A stretch of DNA of 64,000 bases, taken from NCBI RefSeq assembly GCF_001477625.1, contig NZ_CP013692.1:3224001-3288000 (forward strand), read 5' to 3'. The stretch is from Paucibacter sp. KCTC 42545. Lineage in GTDB: Bacteria > Pseudomonadota > Gammaproteobacteria > Burkholderiales > Burkholderiaceae_C. Under the pieces are notes generated by a model, which was not told the DNA's origin, made no database searches, and saw only the letters and a list, made by a program, of their open reading frames with translations. A program made the translations under genes and the position numbers. Shown here piece by piece: positions 47,249 to 57,787 of the stretch; position 1 is the first letter of the stretch, and every line of letters starts with the position of its first letter.

Positions 47249-48692
47249 CGCTGCCTCCTTCTTCTTGTTCTTGTTTTGAAATTTGCTGCAAAGCCAGCAC
47301 CAGCTGCTCCATGCGCATGAAGCGCGAGCCCTTGACCAAAATGTTCTGCACCACTGGGCCTTGGCTCAGCTCCGCTTGCAGTTCAGGCACGGTGGCGAAG
47401 GCGCGCGCGCTCGGGCCAAAAGCCTTGGCGGCATCGGCCGCGGCCGCGCCCGCCGTCCACAAATGCTGCAAGCCGCGCTGAGCGGCATAAGCACCCACCT
47501 CGGCGTGGAAGGCCGGGCCTTGATCGCCCACCTCGCCCATATCGCCCAGCATCAGCCAGGAGACGCCAGGCAGATCGGCCAGCACATCAATCGCGGCGCG
47601 CACGCTATCGGGGTTGGCGTTATAGCTGTCGTCGATCAAATTGACAGCCCCGCCCTGCCAGCGCAGCTGGCTGAGTTGCGAGCGGCCCTTGACGGCACGG
47701 AAGTCCTCCAGGCCGCGCACGATCACCGCCAGTGGCGCACCGGCGGCCAAGGCGCAGGCCGTGGCCGCCAAAGCGTTGCGCACATTGTGCTGACCAGCCA
47801 GGCCCAGGGCCACCGGGGCGATACCTGCCGGCGTGTGCAATTCCAGCGCCCAATGCCCGCCGCTCAAGCCGGCGTCCATCCACGTGGCACGGCCGGTGAC
47901 ATCGGCCTCGCCTTGCAGGGCGAAACTCAAGTGCGGGCGGCTGCCAGCCAACTCGGCCCAGATCGGCGCGCAGGCATCGTCGGCCGGAAACACGGCCACG
48001 CCGCTGGCGCCCAGCGCGTTGATGGCCTCGCCGTTCTCGCGGGCGGCGGCCTCCACCGTTTGCATGAATTCCTGATGCTCACGCTGGGCGTTATTGACCA
48101 AGGCCACGGTGGGTCGGGCCATGGCGGCCAGCGGAGCGATTTCGCCGGGGTGGTTCATGCCCAGCTCGACCACGGCGGCCTTGTGGAACACCGACTCATC
48201 CTGGCGCAAGCGCAGCAGAGTCAGGGGCACGCCGATATCGTTGTTGTAATTGCCCACGGTCGCCAGCGCCGAAGCGCCATGCCAAGCGCGCAAGATGCTG
48301 GCCAGCATCTGCGTCACCGTGGTCTTGCCATTGCTGCCGGTGACTGCAATCAGCGGCAGTTCCTGGCGGGCGCGCCAGGCTTGGGCCAGCAAGCCCAAAG
48401 CGGCCTTGGCATCCGGCACCTCGATGCCGGGCAAGCCAGCAGCGGCCAGGCCACGCTCAGCCAGGGCCGCGACAGCACCGGCTGCAGCCGCCTGGGGAAG
48501 GAAGTCATTCGCATCGAAACGCTCGCCACGCAGGGCCACGAACAAATCGCCGGCAGCCAGGCTGCGGCTGTCGCTGTGGACGCGCTGAATGCTCAGCTCG
48601 GGCGAGCCGAACAGGCGCGCCTGCGGCACGAGCGGCAGCAGCAGCTGATGGGCCTGACCCAGGGTCATCAAGAAGTCATGCCCAGCGCTCAC
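47238..48692 (-). CDS. murF: UDP-MurNAc-tripeptide--D-Ala-D-Ala ligase
   Basis: Adds the D-Ala-D-Ala dipeptide to complete the pentapeptide. The product is 484 residues. Seen are [25 protein letters not shown], the ATP loop [29 protein letters not shown], and [18 protein letters not shown]. The GTG at 48692 overlaps the murE stop by four bases (GTGA), which fits a coupled start; an ATG at 48668 is the alternative. The 3' end overlaps mraY by 11 bases. Confidence 0.96.
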   Translation of the reverse strand: MSAGHDFLMTLGQAHQLLLPLVPQARLFGSPELSIQRVHSDSRSLAAGDLFVALRGERFDANDFLPQAAAAGAVAALAERGLAAAGLPGIEVPDAKAALGLLAQAWRARQELPLIAVTGSNGKTTVTQMLASILRAWHGASALATVGNYNNDIGVPLTLLRLRQDESVFHKAAVVELGMNHPGEIAPLAAMARPTVALVNNAQREHQEFMQTVEAAARENGEAINALGASGVAVFPADDACAPIWAELAGSRPHLSFALQGEADVTGRATWMDAGLSGGHWALELHTPAGIAPVALGLAGQHNVRNALAATACALAAGAPLAVIVRGLEDFRAVKGRSQLSQLRWQGGAVNLIDDSYNANPDSVRAAIDVLADLPGVSWLMLGDMGEVGDQGPAFHAEVGAYAAQRGLQHLWTAGAAAADAAKAFGPSARAFATVPELQAELSQGPVVQNILVKGSRFMRMEQLVLALQQISKQEQEEGGSDAA

Positions 48693-50206
48693 AGCCCGGC
48701 CCTCAGGATCAGCGCCGCGCGGGCTTCTTCCACATCGGAGAAATGCTCGCGCACACCGGCCACTTCCTGATAGTCCTCATGGCCCTTGCCGGCGACCAGA
48801 ATCACATCGCGGCAGCCGGCTTGCTGCACCGCCTGGGCGATGGCAGCGCGGCGATCGGTAATCTGTTGATGGGCGGCGTTAGGGGCACTCTCACCTAACC
48901 CACCAACAATGTCGGCCAGCACGGCTTCCGGCGCCTCATGGCGCGGATTGTCGCTGGTGAACACCACCTGGTCGGCCAAGCGGGCCGCAATCGCGCCCAT
49001 CAGCGGGCGCTTGCTGCGGTCGCGGTTGCCGCCGCAGCCAAACACCACCGCCAATTGCCCACTGCGGGCAGCGGCCAGTGGGCGCAGAGCTTGCAGGGCT
49101 TTGTCCAGGGCATCGGGCGTGTGGGCGTAGTCGACCACCAATTGCGGCAACTCCGTGCCGTTGCCGACGCGCTGCATGCGGCCCGGCACCGGCGTCACCA
49201 AAGCGGCCACGCGGGCGACCTCGGCCAGCGGGTGACCCAGGGCGCGCAGGCCGCCAATCACGGCCAGCAGATTGGCAATGTTGTATTCACCGATCAAGCC
49301 TGTTTCCAACAATAGCGACTCGGCCGTGCCTTGCTCGCGCAAGGTGAAAGCCAGGCCGCCGGCGCGGTAATGCAGGTCGTGGGCTGACAGGCGCGCGGCA
49401 TCGCTGCCCAGGGCATAGGTCCACAGGTCCAGCTTGCCAGCCAGCTCGGCGGCCAGTTCCACACCCTTGGGGTCATCCAGATTCAGCACAGCGGCTTGCA
49501 GGCCGGGCCAGTCGAACAGCTCGCGCTTGGCCGCCCAGTAGGCATCCATGCTGCCGTGATAGTCCAGATGGTCTTGGGTGAAATTGGTGAACAGGGCCAC
49601 GCGAATGGCGGTGCCATCCAGGCGATGCTCTTTCAAACCGATGCTGGACGCCTCGATGGCGCAGGCGCTGAAGCCCTGCTCAGCCATGCGGCGAAAGCCC
49701 TGCTGCAACAGCACGGGGTCAGGTGTTGTCAGGCCGGTGTATTCAATTTGCGCGGGGGCCGCATTGCCAGGCACGGGCGGTTGGCCGACGCCCAAGGTGC
49801 CGACCACGCCGCAGCGCAGGCCCAGCAAGCTCAGGGCTTGCGCGGTCCACCAGGCGGTGGAGGTCTTGCCATTGGTGCCGGTGCTGGCGATCACGCTCAA
49901 GGCCTGGGCCGGCTGGCCGTAATACGCGGCGGCGATCAGGCCGGTCTTGCTTTTCAGCCCCGGCAAGGAAGCCACGCGGGCATCCACAAAAGCGTAGGGC
50001 TCGACACCATCGTCTTCCACCAGGCAGGTGGAGGCGCCGGCCGCCAGGGCCTGAGCGACGAACTCACGGCCATCGCGCGCATAGCCGGGCCAGGCGATGA
50101 AGGCATCACCCGGCTGCACGGCGCGGCTGTCGGTGCGCAGGGCACCGGTGGTCCACTCCTGCAGCCAGCGGGCGGCGGCCTCGGGGGATTTGAGTTTGGT
50201 CAGCAT
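48689..50206 (-). CDS. murE: UDP-MurNAc-dipeptide--meso-DAP ligase
   Basis: Adds the third residue of the stem peptide. The product is 505 residues from the ATG at 50206; the frame is open to 50230. Motifs are LRTDSRAVQPGDAFIAWPG, the ATP loop ASTGTNGKTSTAWW, NFTQDHLDYHGSMDAYW, and VVDYAHTPDALDKAL. The third-residue pocket shows TSDNPRHEAP (DNPR), the mark of meso-diaminopimelate rather than lysine. The ftsI stop lies seven bases upstream. Confidence 0.97.
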   Translation of the reverse strand: MLTKLKSPEAAARWLQEWTTGALRTDSRAVQPGDAFIAWPGYARDGREFVAQALAAGASTCLVEDDGVEPYAFVDARVASLPGLKSKTGLIAAAYYGQPAQALSVIASTGTNGKTSTAWWTAQALSLLGLRCGVVGTLGVGQPPVPGNAAPAQIEYTGLTTPDPVLLQQGFRRMAEQGFSACAIEASSIGLKEHRLDGTAIRVALFTNFTQDHLDYHGSMDAYWAAKRELFDWPGLQAAVLNLDDPKGVELAAELAGKLDLWTYALGSDAARLSAHDLHYRAGGLAFTLREQGTAESLLLETGLIGEYNIANLLAVIGGLRALGHPLAEVARVAALVTPVPGRMQRVGNGTELPQLVVDYAHTPDALDKALQALRPLAAARSGQLAVVFGCGGNRDRSKRPLMGAIAARLADQVVFTSDNPRHEAPEAVLADIVGGLGESAPNAAHQQITDRRAAIAQAVQQAGCRDVILVAGKGHEDYQEVAGVREHFSDVEEARAALILRAGL

Positions 50207-50213
50207 GATGTTC

Positions 50214-52016
50214 TTAGAAACTTTCTTCAACCGCGGCAGTCGCCTGCTGCTTGGCCACGATCTGCGGTTTGACTTCCAGATCGGGCTGCACGCCCATCAG
50301 GCGCAGGCTTTGCGACACCACCTGGCTGAACACCGGGCCGGCCACCGCGCCGCCGAAATAAACGCCGTTGCTGGGCTCGTCCACCATCACCGCCACCACG
50401 ATGCGGGGCTTGCTGATGGGTGCGATGCCAACAAACCAGCTGCGATATTTATTGCCGGCGTAGCCCTTGCCTTCTTGCTTGTGCGCCGTGCCGGACTTGC
50501 CGCCCACGCTGTAGCCGCTGGCCATGGCCATGGGCGCGGTGCCGCCAGGGGCGGCTGCCATTTCCAGCATGTGGCGCACTTGCGCGGCCGTCTTGGGCGA
50601 GAACACCTTGATGCCCGCCACCTGCTCGCCACCGGGCTTGTGCATCATGGTGACGGGGATGATTTCGCCGTCGCGCGCGAAGATGGTGTAGGCGTGCGCC
50701 AGCTGGAACAGCGAGGCCGAGAGGCCATAGCCATAGGCCATGGTGGCCTGCTCAATCGGGCGCCAGCTCTTGTAAGGCCGCAGCTTGCCGGTAATCGCGC
50801 CAGGGAAATTGAGTTGCGGGCGTTGGCCCAGGCCGATGGCGGTGAACAGCTCATGCTGCTCGCGCGGCGGCATCATCATGGCCATCTTGACCACGCCGAT
50901 ATTGCTGGACTTCTGGATGATTTGCTCAACACTCAAGTCGCCATGCGGGTGGGCATCGGTAGGCGACCAGCCGCTGATATTGACGCTGCCTTTCGAAGTC
51001 GACAGCACCGTCTCGGGCTTGACGCGCCCGGTCTCCAGGGCCTGCGCGGCGATGAAGGGCTTCATGGTCGAGCCGGGCTCGAAGATGTCGGTCAGCGCGC
51101 GGTTGCGTAGCTGGGCGCCGCTCAAGTTCTTGCGCTCGCCGGGGTCGTAGCTGGGGAAGTTGGCCAGGGCCAGAACCTCGCCGGTTTGCACATCCAGCAC
51201 CACCACCGAGCCGGCCTTGGCCTTGTTCTCGGCCACCGCATCACGGATGCGCTGATAGGCGAAGAACTGCACCTTAGAGTCCAGCGACAAATCGATGTCG
51301 CGGCCGTTCATGGCCGGGATGCGGTCGCCAATGTCTTCCACCACACGGCCTAAGCGGTCGCGCACGACCGAGCGCGAACCGTCGCGGCCCTGCAGGTCTT
51401 TTTGGAAGGCCAGCTCGATACCCTCTTGGCCACGCTCTTCGATATTGGTGAAGCCCACCACATGGGCGGCGGCCTCGCCTTCCGGGTACTTGCGCTTGTA
51501 TTCGCGGTCGGCGAACACGCCCTTCAGGCCCAGGGCTTTGATGCCTTCAGCGGTCTGATCATCGGCCTGGCGACGCAACCAGACGAATTTGGTGGCAGGG
51601 TCGAGCTTGCGCTCCATCTCGGCGTTAGACCAGCCCAGGATTTTGGCCAGGGCACGGCGCTTCTCGGGGTCGGCATCGACCTCTTTGGGGATCGCCCAGA
51701 ACGAGGGCACGGCCACGCTGGCTGCCAACACCTGGCCACTGCGGTCGATGATGCGGCCGCGGCTGGCCGGCAGCTCCACCGTGTGGGCGTAGCGGGCCTC
51801 GCCCTGCTTTTGATAAAACTCGGTGGCGATCACCTGCACATACAGGGCGCGGCCCAACAAGCCGGCAAAGGCCAAGCCCACCAGCGCCACCAGAAAGCGC
51901 GAACGCCAAGCCGGCGTCTTGGACGCCAGCAAGGGACTGGTGGAGTAGTTGACGCTGCGGGTGCTGAGCGAACGCGCTCCCGCCTCGGTTTTGCGCTTGG
52001 CGCCGGGCAGCTTCAT
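50214..52016 (-). CDS. ftsI: Peptidoglycan D,D-transpeptidase FtsI (PBP3)
   Basis: The septal class B penicillin-binding protein, partner of FtsW. The product is 600 residues. It has a short basic cytoplasmic tail, one transmembrane helix (FLVALVGLAFAGLLGRALYV, ~40-60), and a pedestal domain (RGRIIDRSGQVLAASV). The transpeptidase domain shows SxxK in EPGSTMKPF, SxN in KSSNIG and KSGTA in GGKSGTAHK. The start overlaps the ftsL stop by four bases. Confidence 0.97.
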   Translation of the reverse strand: MKLPGAKRKTEAGARSLSTRSVNYSTSPLLASKTPAWRSRFLVALVGLAFAGLLGRALYVQVIATEFYQKQGEARYAHTVELPASRGRIIDRSGQVLAASVAVPSFWAIPKEVDADPEKRRALAKILGWSNAEMERKLDPATKFVWLRRQADDQTAEGIKALGLKGVFADREYKRKYPEGEAAAHVVGFTNIEERGQEGIELAFQKDLQGRDGSRSVVRDRLGRVVEDIGDRIPAMNGRDIDLSLDSKVQFFAYQRIRDAVAENKAKAGSVVVLDVQTGEVLALANFPSYDPGERKNLSGAQLRNRALTDIFEPGSTMKPFIAAQALETGRVKPETVLSTSKGSVNISGWSPTDAHPHGDLSVEQIIQKSSNIGVVKMAMMMPPREQHELFTAIGLGQRPQLNFPGAITGKLRPYKSWRPIEQATMAYGYGLSASLFQLAHAYTIFARDGEIIPVTMMHKPGGEQVAGIKVFSPKTAAQVRHMLEMAAAPGGTAPMAMASGYSVGGKSGTAHKQEGKGYAGNKYRSWFVGIAPISKPRIVVAVMVDEPSNGVYFGGAVAGPVFSQVVSQSLRLMGVQPDLEVKPQIVAKQQATAAVEESF

Positions 52017-52309
52017 TGGCTGACTCCTGGCTTGGCTGCTGCGGCTGGCGCCGTATCCAATTCCTGACTCATGCCCGGGGTGATGGCATGCATGCGCAGG
52101 CGCTCGCGGGCCACTTGCTCAACCCGCAGATTGGTGGCTTGGGCATGGCGCTCGGCTTGCAGGCGCTGGCCATCGGCTTCCAGGCGGCGACCTTCGGCCT
52201 GCGCGCGGTCCAACTCGGTGAACAAGAGGCGGGCGTCGTAAGCACTGCGCACCAGGGCCGTGCCACTGAAGAGCACCGCCAACAGGAGGATGAGGTTCCA
52301 GCGCCCCAT
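52013..52309 (-). CDS. ftsL: Cell division protein FtsL
   Basis: A small bitopic divisome protein of 98 residues. The N-terminal helix (LILLLAVLFSGTALVRSAYD) spans the membrane. A periplasmic coiled coil follows (LDRAQAEGRRLEADGQRLQAE), which pairs with FtsB and binds FtsQ. Sequence conservation in the family is low; the assignment rests on size, topology and its place between rsmH (three bases away) and ftsI (four-base overlap). An AGGAGG-like sequence precedes it. Confidence 0.92.
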   Translation of the reverse strand: MGRWNLILLLAVLFSGTALVRSAYDARLLFTELDRAQAEGRRLEADGQRLQAERHAQATNLRVEQVARERLRMHAITPGMSQELDTAPAAAAKPGVSQ

Positions 52310-52312
52310 GGC

Positions 52313-53299
52313 TTATTCGCTCCGACGGCGCTTTTTGTGATGCTCGACGGCCAAAGGCGCATCGGTGCGCTGAGCCACCCGCAAGACGGCCGAGCGTGCG
52401 CGCGGATTGGCAGCCACCTCAGCCTCGGAGGGCTTGATGCGCGCCAGCGCCGTCAAGGCCAAGGGCTTGGGCTCGGCGAACAAGGCGCGACGGTCGACCA
52501 CATCTTTGCTGTGGCCGCCGATGAAGGTCTTGACGATGCGGTCTTCCAGCGAATGGAAGCTGATGATGGCCATGCGGCCACCCGGCGCCAGCAGGGCCAG
52601 GGTGGACTCGAGACCTTGCTTCAGTTCTTCCAGTTCGCCGTTGACGTGAATCCGAAGAGCTTGAAAGGTGCGCGTGGCGGGGTTCTGTCCCGCTTCCCGG
52701 GTCTTGACCGCACGAGCCACGACCTCGGACAGCTCATTGGTGCTTCCAACGGGACTCCCGCTTGTCCGGCGAGCAACAAGCGCCTTTGCAATCTGAACAG
52801 CAAACCGTTCTTCCCCATAGTCGCGTATGACCTCCGCAATCTGGCGCTCATCGGCGCGGGCCAGGAATTCCGCAGCACTTTCACCGCGGCTTGTGTCCAT
52901 ACGCATGTCCAGCGGGCCGTCGAAACGGAAGCTGAACCCACGCTCAGGGTTATCAATCTGCGGACTGGAGATACCCAGGTCCAGCAGCACGCCCTGCACT
53001 TGCTCAATGCCGCGCGCAGCCAGCTGCGCACGCATATCGGCAAAGCCGGAATGAATGATGGAAAAACGCGGATCGGTGATGCGCGACTCGCCTTCGGTGG
53101 CCGCGGCAATGGCCTCCAGATCGCGGTCGATGGCGATCAGGCGGCCGCGCTCCGACAGTTTGGACAGCAGCAGGCGCGAATGCCCGCCGCGCCCGAAGGT
53201 GCCATCCACATAGATGCCATCGGGGTCGGTCAGCACGCCATCCACGGTCTCATGCAAGAGCACGGTGGTATGGGAAAACTGGGCGGGATTGGTATCCAT
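52313..53299 (-). CDS. rsmH: 16S rRNA (cytosine-1402-N4)-methyltransferase RsmH
   Basis: Methylates N4 of C1402 in the ribosomal P site, using S-adenosylmethionine; 328 residues. Motifs are [12 protein letters not shown], the SAM loop [37 protein letters not shown], and the C-terminal [11 protein letters not shown]. The ATG at 53299 overlaps the mraZ stop by one base. Formerly MraW. Confidence 0.97.
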   Translation of the reverse strand: MDTNPAQFSHTTVLLHETVDGVLTDPDGIYVDGTFGRGGHSRLLLSKLSERGRLIAIDRDLEAIAAATEGESRITDPRFSIIHSGFADMRAQLAARGIEQVQGVLLDLGISSPQIDNPERGFSFRFDGPLDMRMDTSRGESAAEFLARADERQIAEVIRDYGEERFAVQIAKALVARRTSGSPVGSTNELSEVVARAVKTREAGQNPATRTFQALRIHVNGELEELKQGLESTLALLAPGGRMAIISFHSLEDRIVKTFIGGHSKDVVDRRALFAEPKPLALTALARIKPSEAEVAANPRARSAVLRVAQRTDAPLAVEHHKKRRRSE

Positions 53300-53739
53300 C
53301 AGAAGCTGAAATCCTTGAGTGCGTCAGGCAGCTCTGACTGCATGACTGCGGCTTCGTGTTGGGCGTGAGCGCCAGAATCCCAGAGTTCAAAGTGACTGCC
53401 CATGCCCAGCAGCATCACGTCGCGGGTGATGCCGGCGGCCGCACGCAGCTCGGGCGAAATCAATATGCGCGCTGCGCTGTCAATCTCCACATCCATGGCA
53501 TTGCCCAGGAACACCCGCTTCCAACCGGCAGCCGACATGGGCAGCGCGGCGATACGGTCGCGGAAGTTTTCCCAGGCCGGGCGCGGGAAGACCATCAAGC
53601 AGCCTTCCGGGTGGCGGGTCACGGTCATCTGGCCGGCGCACAGCGCTTGCAAGACTTCGCGATGGCGTGTTGGGACGGCAAAGCGCCCCTTGGCATCCAT
53701 TGCCAAGGACGAAGCCCCCTGAAACACAAAATTCGCCAC
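53299..53739 (-). CDS. mraZ: Transcriptional regulator MraZ
   Basis: The AbrB/SpoVT-like regulator at the head of the dcw cluster, which binds tandem GTGG-type repeats in its own promoter. Two DxxxR half motifs are visible: [21 protein letters not shown] and, in the second repeat, the [18 protein letters not shown] stretch. The start is a GTG. At 53739 ([10 protein letters not shown], 146 residues) it has GGTGGG five bases upstream; at 53727 (MFQGAS, 142 residues) it matches the usual family N-terminus. The upstream frame to 53796 runs through the promoter and is not coding. Confidence 0.93.
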   Translation of the reverse strand: MANFVFQGASSLAMDAKGRFAVPTRHREVLQALCAGQMTVTRHPEGCLMVFPRPAWENFRDRIAALPMSAAGWKRVFLGNAMDVEIDSAARILISPELRAAAGITRDVMLLGMGSHFELWDSGAHAQHEAAVMQSELPDALKDFSF

Positions 53740-53744
53740 GGCGA

Positions 53745-53796
53745 CCCACCAAAGTACACTTTTCACCACTTTACTGATCGAACTTTGGCAGGTCAA
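53745..53796 (-). promoter_or_regulatory. dcw promoter and three-repeat MraZ box
   Basis: Read on the minus strand, TTGACC (53791-53796) and TAAAGT (53768-53773) stand 17 bases apart as -35 and -10. Overlapping and following the -10 are three repeats with exact 10-base spacing: GTGGT (53765-53769), GTGTA (53755-53759) and GTGGG (53745-53749). This is the pattern MraZ proteins bind, so mraZ autoregulation is expected. The middle repeat is degenerate. Confidence 0.75.
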
Positions 53797-54139
53797 GGCA
53801 ATTCGTAAAAACTTCCAATGAAATCAAGCACTTAGAACAGCTTGCTGAGAAGATTTTTAAAACAAAATTCGTTCAAAAATAAGGACTTGCAAAGCTGTCT
53901 GCAAGTGGAAGATGAACTTAGCTGGTAACTCCTTACCCCCCTAATCCGGCGATAGACTCGCACCAAGCTGCCGAACCGCCGACGCTGCGCGCAACCGCCG
54001 CTTGTTGGTGAGAGGGGAAAGTTCACCGGCAAGCTCGCCAGCGGCCTGCCGCACACTGCAAAATGGCTTGCCGCGCTAGGCATGCCACCCGCAGCCAGGC
54101 AGGCCGAGACAAGAGCAAGGCGACAACCATGAGGCTTTT
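53797..54139. other. AT-rich divergent spacer between mraZ and a hybrid sensor kinase
   Basis: This 343-base region has no plausible gene. From 53797 to about 53930 it is markedly AT-rich compared with its surroundings, with A/T runs (TTTTTAAAACAAAATTCGTTC). It contains a 6-bp inverted repeat, CTTGCA/TGCAAG, near 53885-53905. From 53930 on it returns to normal GC. It should contain UP-type elements for the dcw promoter and the leader of the sensor kinase gene. Confidence 0.5.
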
Positions 54140-56566
54140 TTGAGCAGTAGCAAATCCTCTTCCTCGCTGTTTTTCGCGATCGCTTTGGGCGCCAGCGTCG
54201 GCCTGCTGCTTCCCGCGGTGGTGGTGGGCGGCCTTCTGGTCGGCTGGCGCGAATCGCAAGTCAGTGCCGCCAGCCAGCAAAGTGAACTCGAAGCCAAGCT
54301 CGATGTGCTGGCCAGCAGCCTGCCCGAGCTGCTGTGGAACCTCGACACCGTGGCGGCCCAGGAAGTGGTGCACGCCATCATGAAGTCGCCCGATGTGGTG
54401 CTGGTGCAGATCAGCGACCACTCGCAAGACAGCAACTTCGTGGACGTCAGCGATCCCTCGCGCCAGCAAGGCCAGTTGATCACGGGGGAGCGCGACATCA
54501 TCCGCAATGGCGCCCATATCGGCCGCATCCGCATTCAGCTGGACGACTCCCTCAGCAAGGCCGCCTTATCCCGCCAGCGCTGGCTGTACGGCGCCACCGT
54601 GGGCGGGCAGTTGCTGGTCTCGCTGGCCTTGATTCTGTTTTTGCTGAACCGGCGCCTGCTCAGACCCCTGCATGGCCTGGGCACATTCGCCAACGATTTG
54701 GCGGAAGGCCGCTTTCAAGCCACGCTGGAGAACACCGGCCGCAGCGACGAGATCGGCCAGCTGGGCCAGCATCTGGAACATATGCGCGATGCGCTGCAAG
54801 AGCAGTTTGGCGCGCAGCGCGCCCTGATTGATCGCTTGCGCGGCATGGCGGAAACCGTGCCCGGCGTGGTGTTCCAGCTGCGCCTCAGTGCACGGGGTGA
54901 GTTCGCCTTCGAATACGTCAGCGAGGCGGTGGAGAAGTTCTTCCAGCTCAGCGCCGCCCAGCTGAGCTTGGATGCAGAGCGCTGGTTTGAGGGCATTCAC
55001 GCCAGTGACCGCCAAATGGTGCGCGACAGCCTGCTGCAGTCGGCGCACGCCCTGACCCCCTGGCAGTTGGAGTTCCGCACCTACAACAAAGACGGCTCGG
55101 AGCGCTGGCTCTATGGCAATGCCATCGCCCAAGCGCTGATCCCGGATGGCGAGGGCGCTGCCGGCGACAGCGAAGCCGCAGGCGTGCTGTGGCATGGCTT
55201 CCTGACCGATATTTCGGCCCAGCGCCGCGATGCGCTGGAGCTGATGCGCTACCGCAATCATCTGGAAGAACTGGTGGAGGCCCGCACCGCCGAGCTGGCC
55301 GAGGCCAGCCAAGCAGCTCAAGCCGCCAGCCTGGCCAAGAGCGCGTTCCTGGCCAATATGAGCCATGAAATCCGCACGCCCATGAACGCCATCATTGGCT
55401 TGACCTATCTGGTTCAAAGCGAAGCCAAGGAACCCAAGCAGCAAGACCGGCTGCAAAAAGTGGCCGACGCCGCCGAGCATTTGCTTGGGGTGATCAACAA
55501 CGTCCTGGACCTATCGAAAATCGAGGCGGGCAAGTTGCAGCTCCTCCATGCCGAATTCAACGTCAGCCAAGTGCTCGACGGCGTCGCCAGCATGCTCACC
55601 CAGCGCGCCGCCGACAAAGGCCTGCCACTGCAAGTGACGCTGGATGAAGCGCTGCGCAAGCAGGCTTTGCTGGGTGACTCGCAGCGCATTGCCGAGATCT
55701 TGCTCAACTTCGCCGGCAACGCCATCAAGTTCACCGACAGCGGTTTTGTCAAACTCAGCGCCCGCGTCTTGGACACGCAGAGCCGCCGCCTGACAGTCCG
55801 CTTTGAGGTGGAAGACAGCGGCATCGGCATCGCCGCCGATGCCTGCGCCCGCCTGTTCCAGGACTTCGAACAGGCCGACAGCTCCACCACCCGCCGCTAC
55901 GGCGGCACCGGCCTGGGCTTGGCCATTTGCCGCCGCTTGGCCCACGCCATGGGCGGCGAAGTTGGCGTCAACAGCAAGCCCGGCCTGGGTAGTACCTTCT
56001 GGCTGGAATTGCAACTCGAGCAAACCGATATGCCTCTGACTCAAACAAAGCAACAAGAGCCCGGTTTCGATCTCTTGCAAGGTCTCGCCACCACCGTCAC
56101 AGCGGGCCGGAGCCCCACCGTCAACAAGCATGCCGCGCGCGACGCGCTGGCCCCCTTCCGCGGCAGCCTGGTGCTGCTGGCCGAAGACAATGCGGTCAAC
56201 CAGGAAGTTGCCATCGCCTTGCTGGGCAGCGCCGGCATTCAAGTCGATGTGGCCGGCGACGGCCAAGCCGCGCTGGACATGCTGAGCGACCCGAGCAAGC
56301 CTTACGCCCTGATCTTGATGGATGTGCAGATGCCGGTGATGGATGGCTTGGACGCCACCCGCGCCATCCGCCAGACCGAGCGCGGCCGCCATATCCCCAT
56401 CCTGGCCATGACCGCCAACGCCTTCGCAGAGGAAAAGCAGCGCTGCCTGGACGTGGGCATGAATGACCATGTGGCCAAGCCCGTGGTGGCCGAGCAGCTG
56501 TTCACTACCTTGAAGCTGTGGCTGACGCGCAGCCAGGCACAGCAAGCCCAATCATCAGCGCCTTGA
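54140..56566 (+). CDS. Hybrid sensor histidine kinase/response regulator
   Basis: An 808-residue membrane sensor. It starts at a TTG (54140) with GAGG five bases upstream; no in-frame ATG fits. Order: transmembrane helix (~9-37), periplasmic sensor of ~110 residues, second helix (~150-170), HAMP-like segment, coiled coil, PAS domain (~235-370), HisKA with His409 ([14 protein letters not shown]), HATPase ([20 protein letters not shown]), a linker, and a receiver domain with Asp728 ([14 protein letters not shown]). A phosphorelay to an unknown Hpt or regulator is implied. It is divergent from mraZ; no output gene is adjacent. Confidence 0.93.
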   Translation: MSSSKSSSSLFFAIALGASVGLLLPAVVVGGLLVGWRESQVSAASQQSELEAKLDVLASSLPELLWNLDTVAAQEVVHAIMKSPDVVLVQISDHSQDSNFVDVSDPSRQQGQLITGERDIIRNGAHIGRIRIQLDDSLSKAALSRQRWLYGATVGGQLLVSLALILFLLNRRLLRPLHGLGTFANDLAEGRFQATLENTGRSDEIGQLGQHLEHMRDALQEQFGAQRALIDRLRGMAETVPGVVFQLRLSARGEFAFEYVSEAVEKFFQLSAAQLSLDAERWFEGIHASDRQMVRDSLLQSAHALTPWQLEFRTYNKDGSERWLYGNAIAQALIPDGEGAAGDSEAAGVLWHGFLTDISAQRRDALELMRYRNHLEELVEARTAELAEASQAAQAASLAKSAFLANMSHEIRTPMNAIIGLTYLVQSEAKEPKQQDRLQKVADAAEHLLGVINNVLDLSKIEAGKLQLLHAEFNVSQVLDGVASMLTQRAADKGLPLQVTLDEALRKQALLGDSQRIAEILLNFAGNAIKFTDSGFVKLSARVLDTQSRRLTVRFEVEDSGIGIAADACARLFQDFEQADSSTTRRYGGTGLGLAICRRLAHAMGGEVGVNSKPGLGSTFWLELQLEQTDMPLTQTKQQEPGFDLLQGLATTVTAGRSPTVNKHAARDALAPFRGSLVLLAEDNAVNQEVAIALLGSAGIQVDVAGDGQAALDMLSDPSKPYALILMDVQMPVMDGLDATRAIRQTERGRHIPILAMTANAFAEEKQRCLDVGMNDHVAKPVVAEQLFTTLKLWLTRSQAQQAQSSAP

Positions 56567-56664
56567 ACTGAGCCGGGCTGAGGGCGCTCAAGCCAAGTCA
56601 GTCCCGTAGACAACAAGGCCGCACTCATCACGGCCTCGGCTGGCCGCTCGCTAGCCCTGCCCCA

Positions 56665-57696
56665 TCAATTCCCCGCTGACGACTCCTTGATCAAACGCCC
56701 CGAGCCACTCTGGATCGGCCTGGCGTTCATCGGATACAGGCGCGAGAAGATATTGATCTGATTCATCGACAGCTGCACCGGCTGGCGCATCACCATCCAC
56801 AACACACCCTCCGAGCAAGGCGGCGTGGTCAGCGAACCCATATAGGTGTAGTAGCCGCGATCCTCGGGCAACAGCTGGTTCAGGTCGATGCTGACCTGGG
56901 CCGCCAGAGCCTCGTTTTTCTCCAGCGGCAGGTTGTTCCAGATGGTCTGGATCAGCGCCTGATCGCGGCCACGCTCCAGCAGCACCGCCACTACGCCCAG
57001 CTTGCCCTCGGCATCCTTGTGCACCAGATGGGCCACCATATCGAACTGGCGGCCGTTGATGCGTTCTTCGCTGGGGCGATGGAAATGGAATTGCAGCAGC
57101 TCAAAGCGCCGCCCCATGATTTGCAGCGAATTGCCCGGCGCCACATTGACCTGCACGGTGTGGCCGTTGTCCAGCACCGAGAAGTTGCTGGGCCGGTAAT
57201 CGAACTGGATCTTCTCCAGGTCCACGCGAATGCCTTCGCGGATGTCGATGGGGCTTTGCCGCGTGCCCACGGCACAGGTGGCGAATTCCGGGTTCAAGGC
57301 GGCCCAGCGGTCGGGCGCGCCCTCGCCGGTATAGCCCCAATGCGCATGGGCGGCGGATTTGTCGCCATGCCCACCCTTCTCTGCGCCATCTGCTTTTTTG
57401 GCCCCGGCCTTACTCGCCTTGCCGCCGGCCTCTTCGCCCGGCTTGGGCTTGACCTTCAGGGCCCCTGCGCCGTCTTTATTGCTCAGCCGCTCGGCCAAGC
57501 GTTGGCGCAAGGCCTCCAGCGATTCTTCCTCCGCGCGTGCGGCGCGGGGCAGGCTCAGCAGCAAGGTGGCGCCCATCAACGCGGCCAGGGCGGCAGCGCT
57601 GATGCGGGTCCAGCGTGGCTTGAAACTGCGGGCGGTGGCGTGGCCTGGGCGCGCAGTCCGGCCTTGATCACACGCGTGGTAACTCTGTTCTTGCAT
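56665..57696 (-). CDS. Alpha-class carbonic anhydrase with Lys/Gly-rich linker
   Basis: A periplasmic zinc enzyme hydrating CO2; 343 residues. A hydrophobic segment near residues 30-55 (LAALMGATLLLSLPRAARA) is a signal peptide or anchor after a basic N-terminus. A ~60-residue Lys/Gly/Ala linker follows, then the catalytic domain: HWGYTGEGAPDRWAAL, RQSPIDI, the zinc histidines in LQFHFHRPSEE and MVAHLVHKD, and SLTTPPCSEGVLW. The ATG start and signal are plausible though the N-terminus is long. It is flanked by the convergent hybrid kinase gene and the MFS gene. Confidence 0.93.
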   Translation of the reverse strand: MQEQSYHACDQGRTARPGHATARSFKPRWTRISAAALAALMGATLLLSLPRAARAEEESLEALRQRLAERLSNKDGAGALKVKPKPGEEAGGKASKAGAKKADGAEKGGHGDKSAAHAHWGYTGEGAPDRWAALNPEFATCAVGTRQSPIDIREGIRVDLEKIQFDYRPSNFSVLDNGHTVQVNVAPGNSLQIMGRRFELLQFHFHRPSEERINGRQFDMVAHLVHKDAEGKLGVVAVLLERGRDQALIQTIWNNLPLEKNEALAAQVSIDLNQLLPEDRGYYTYMGSLTTPPCSEGVLWMVMRQPVQLSMNQINIFSRLYPMNARPIQSGSGRLIKESSAGN

Positions 57697-57787
57697 TGGA
57701 AGCTCCAGGCCAAACCATGCGGCCTACCCTGGAGTCTTCGGAGCTTTGCGCCAATGCTTGAGCTGACTTAGGGCTTGTCAGGCCTCA

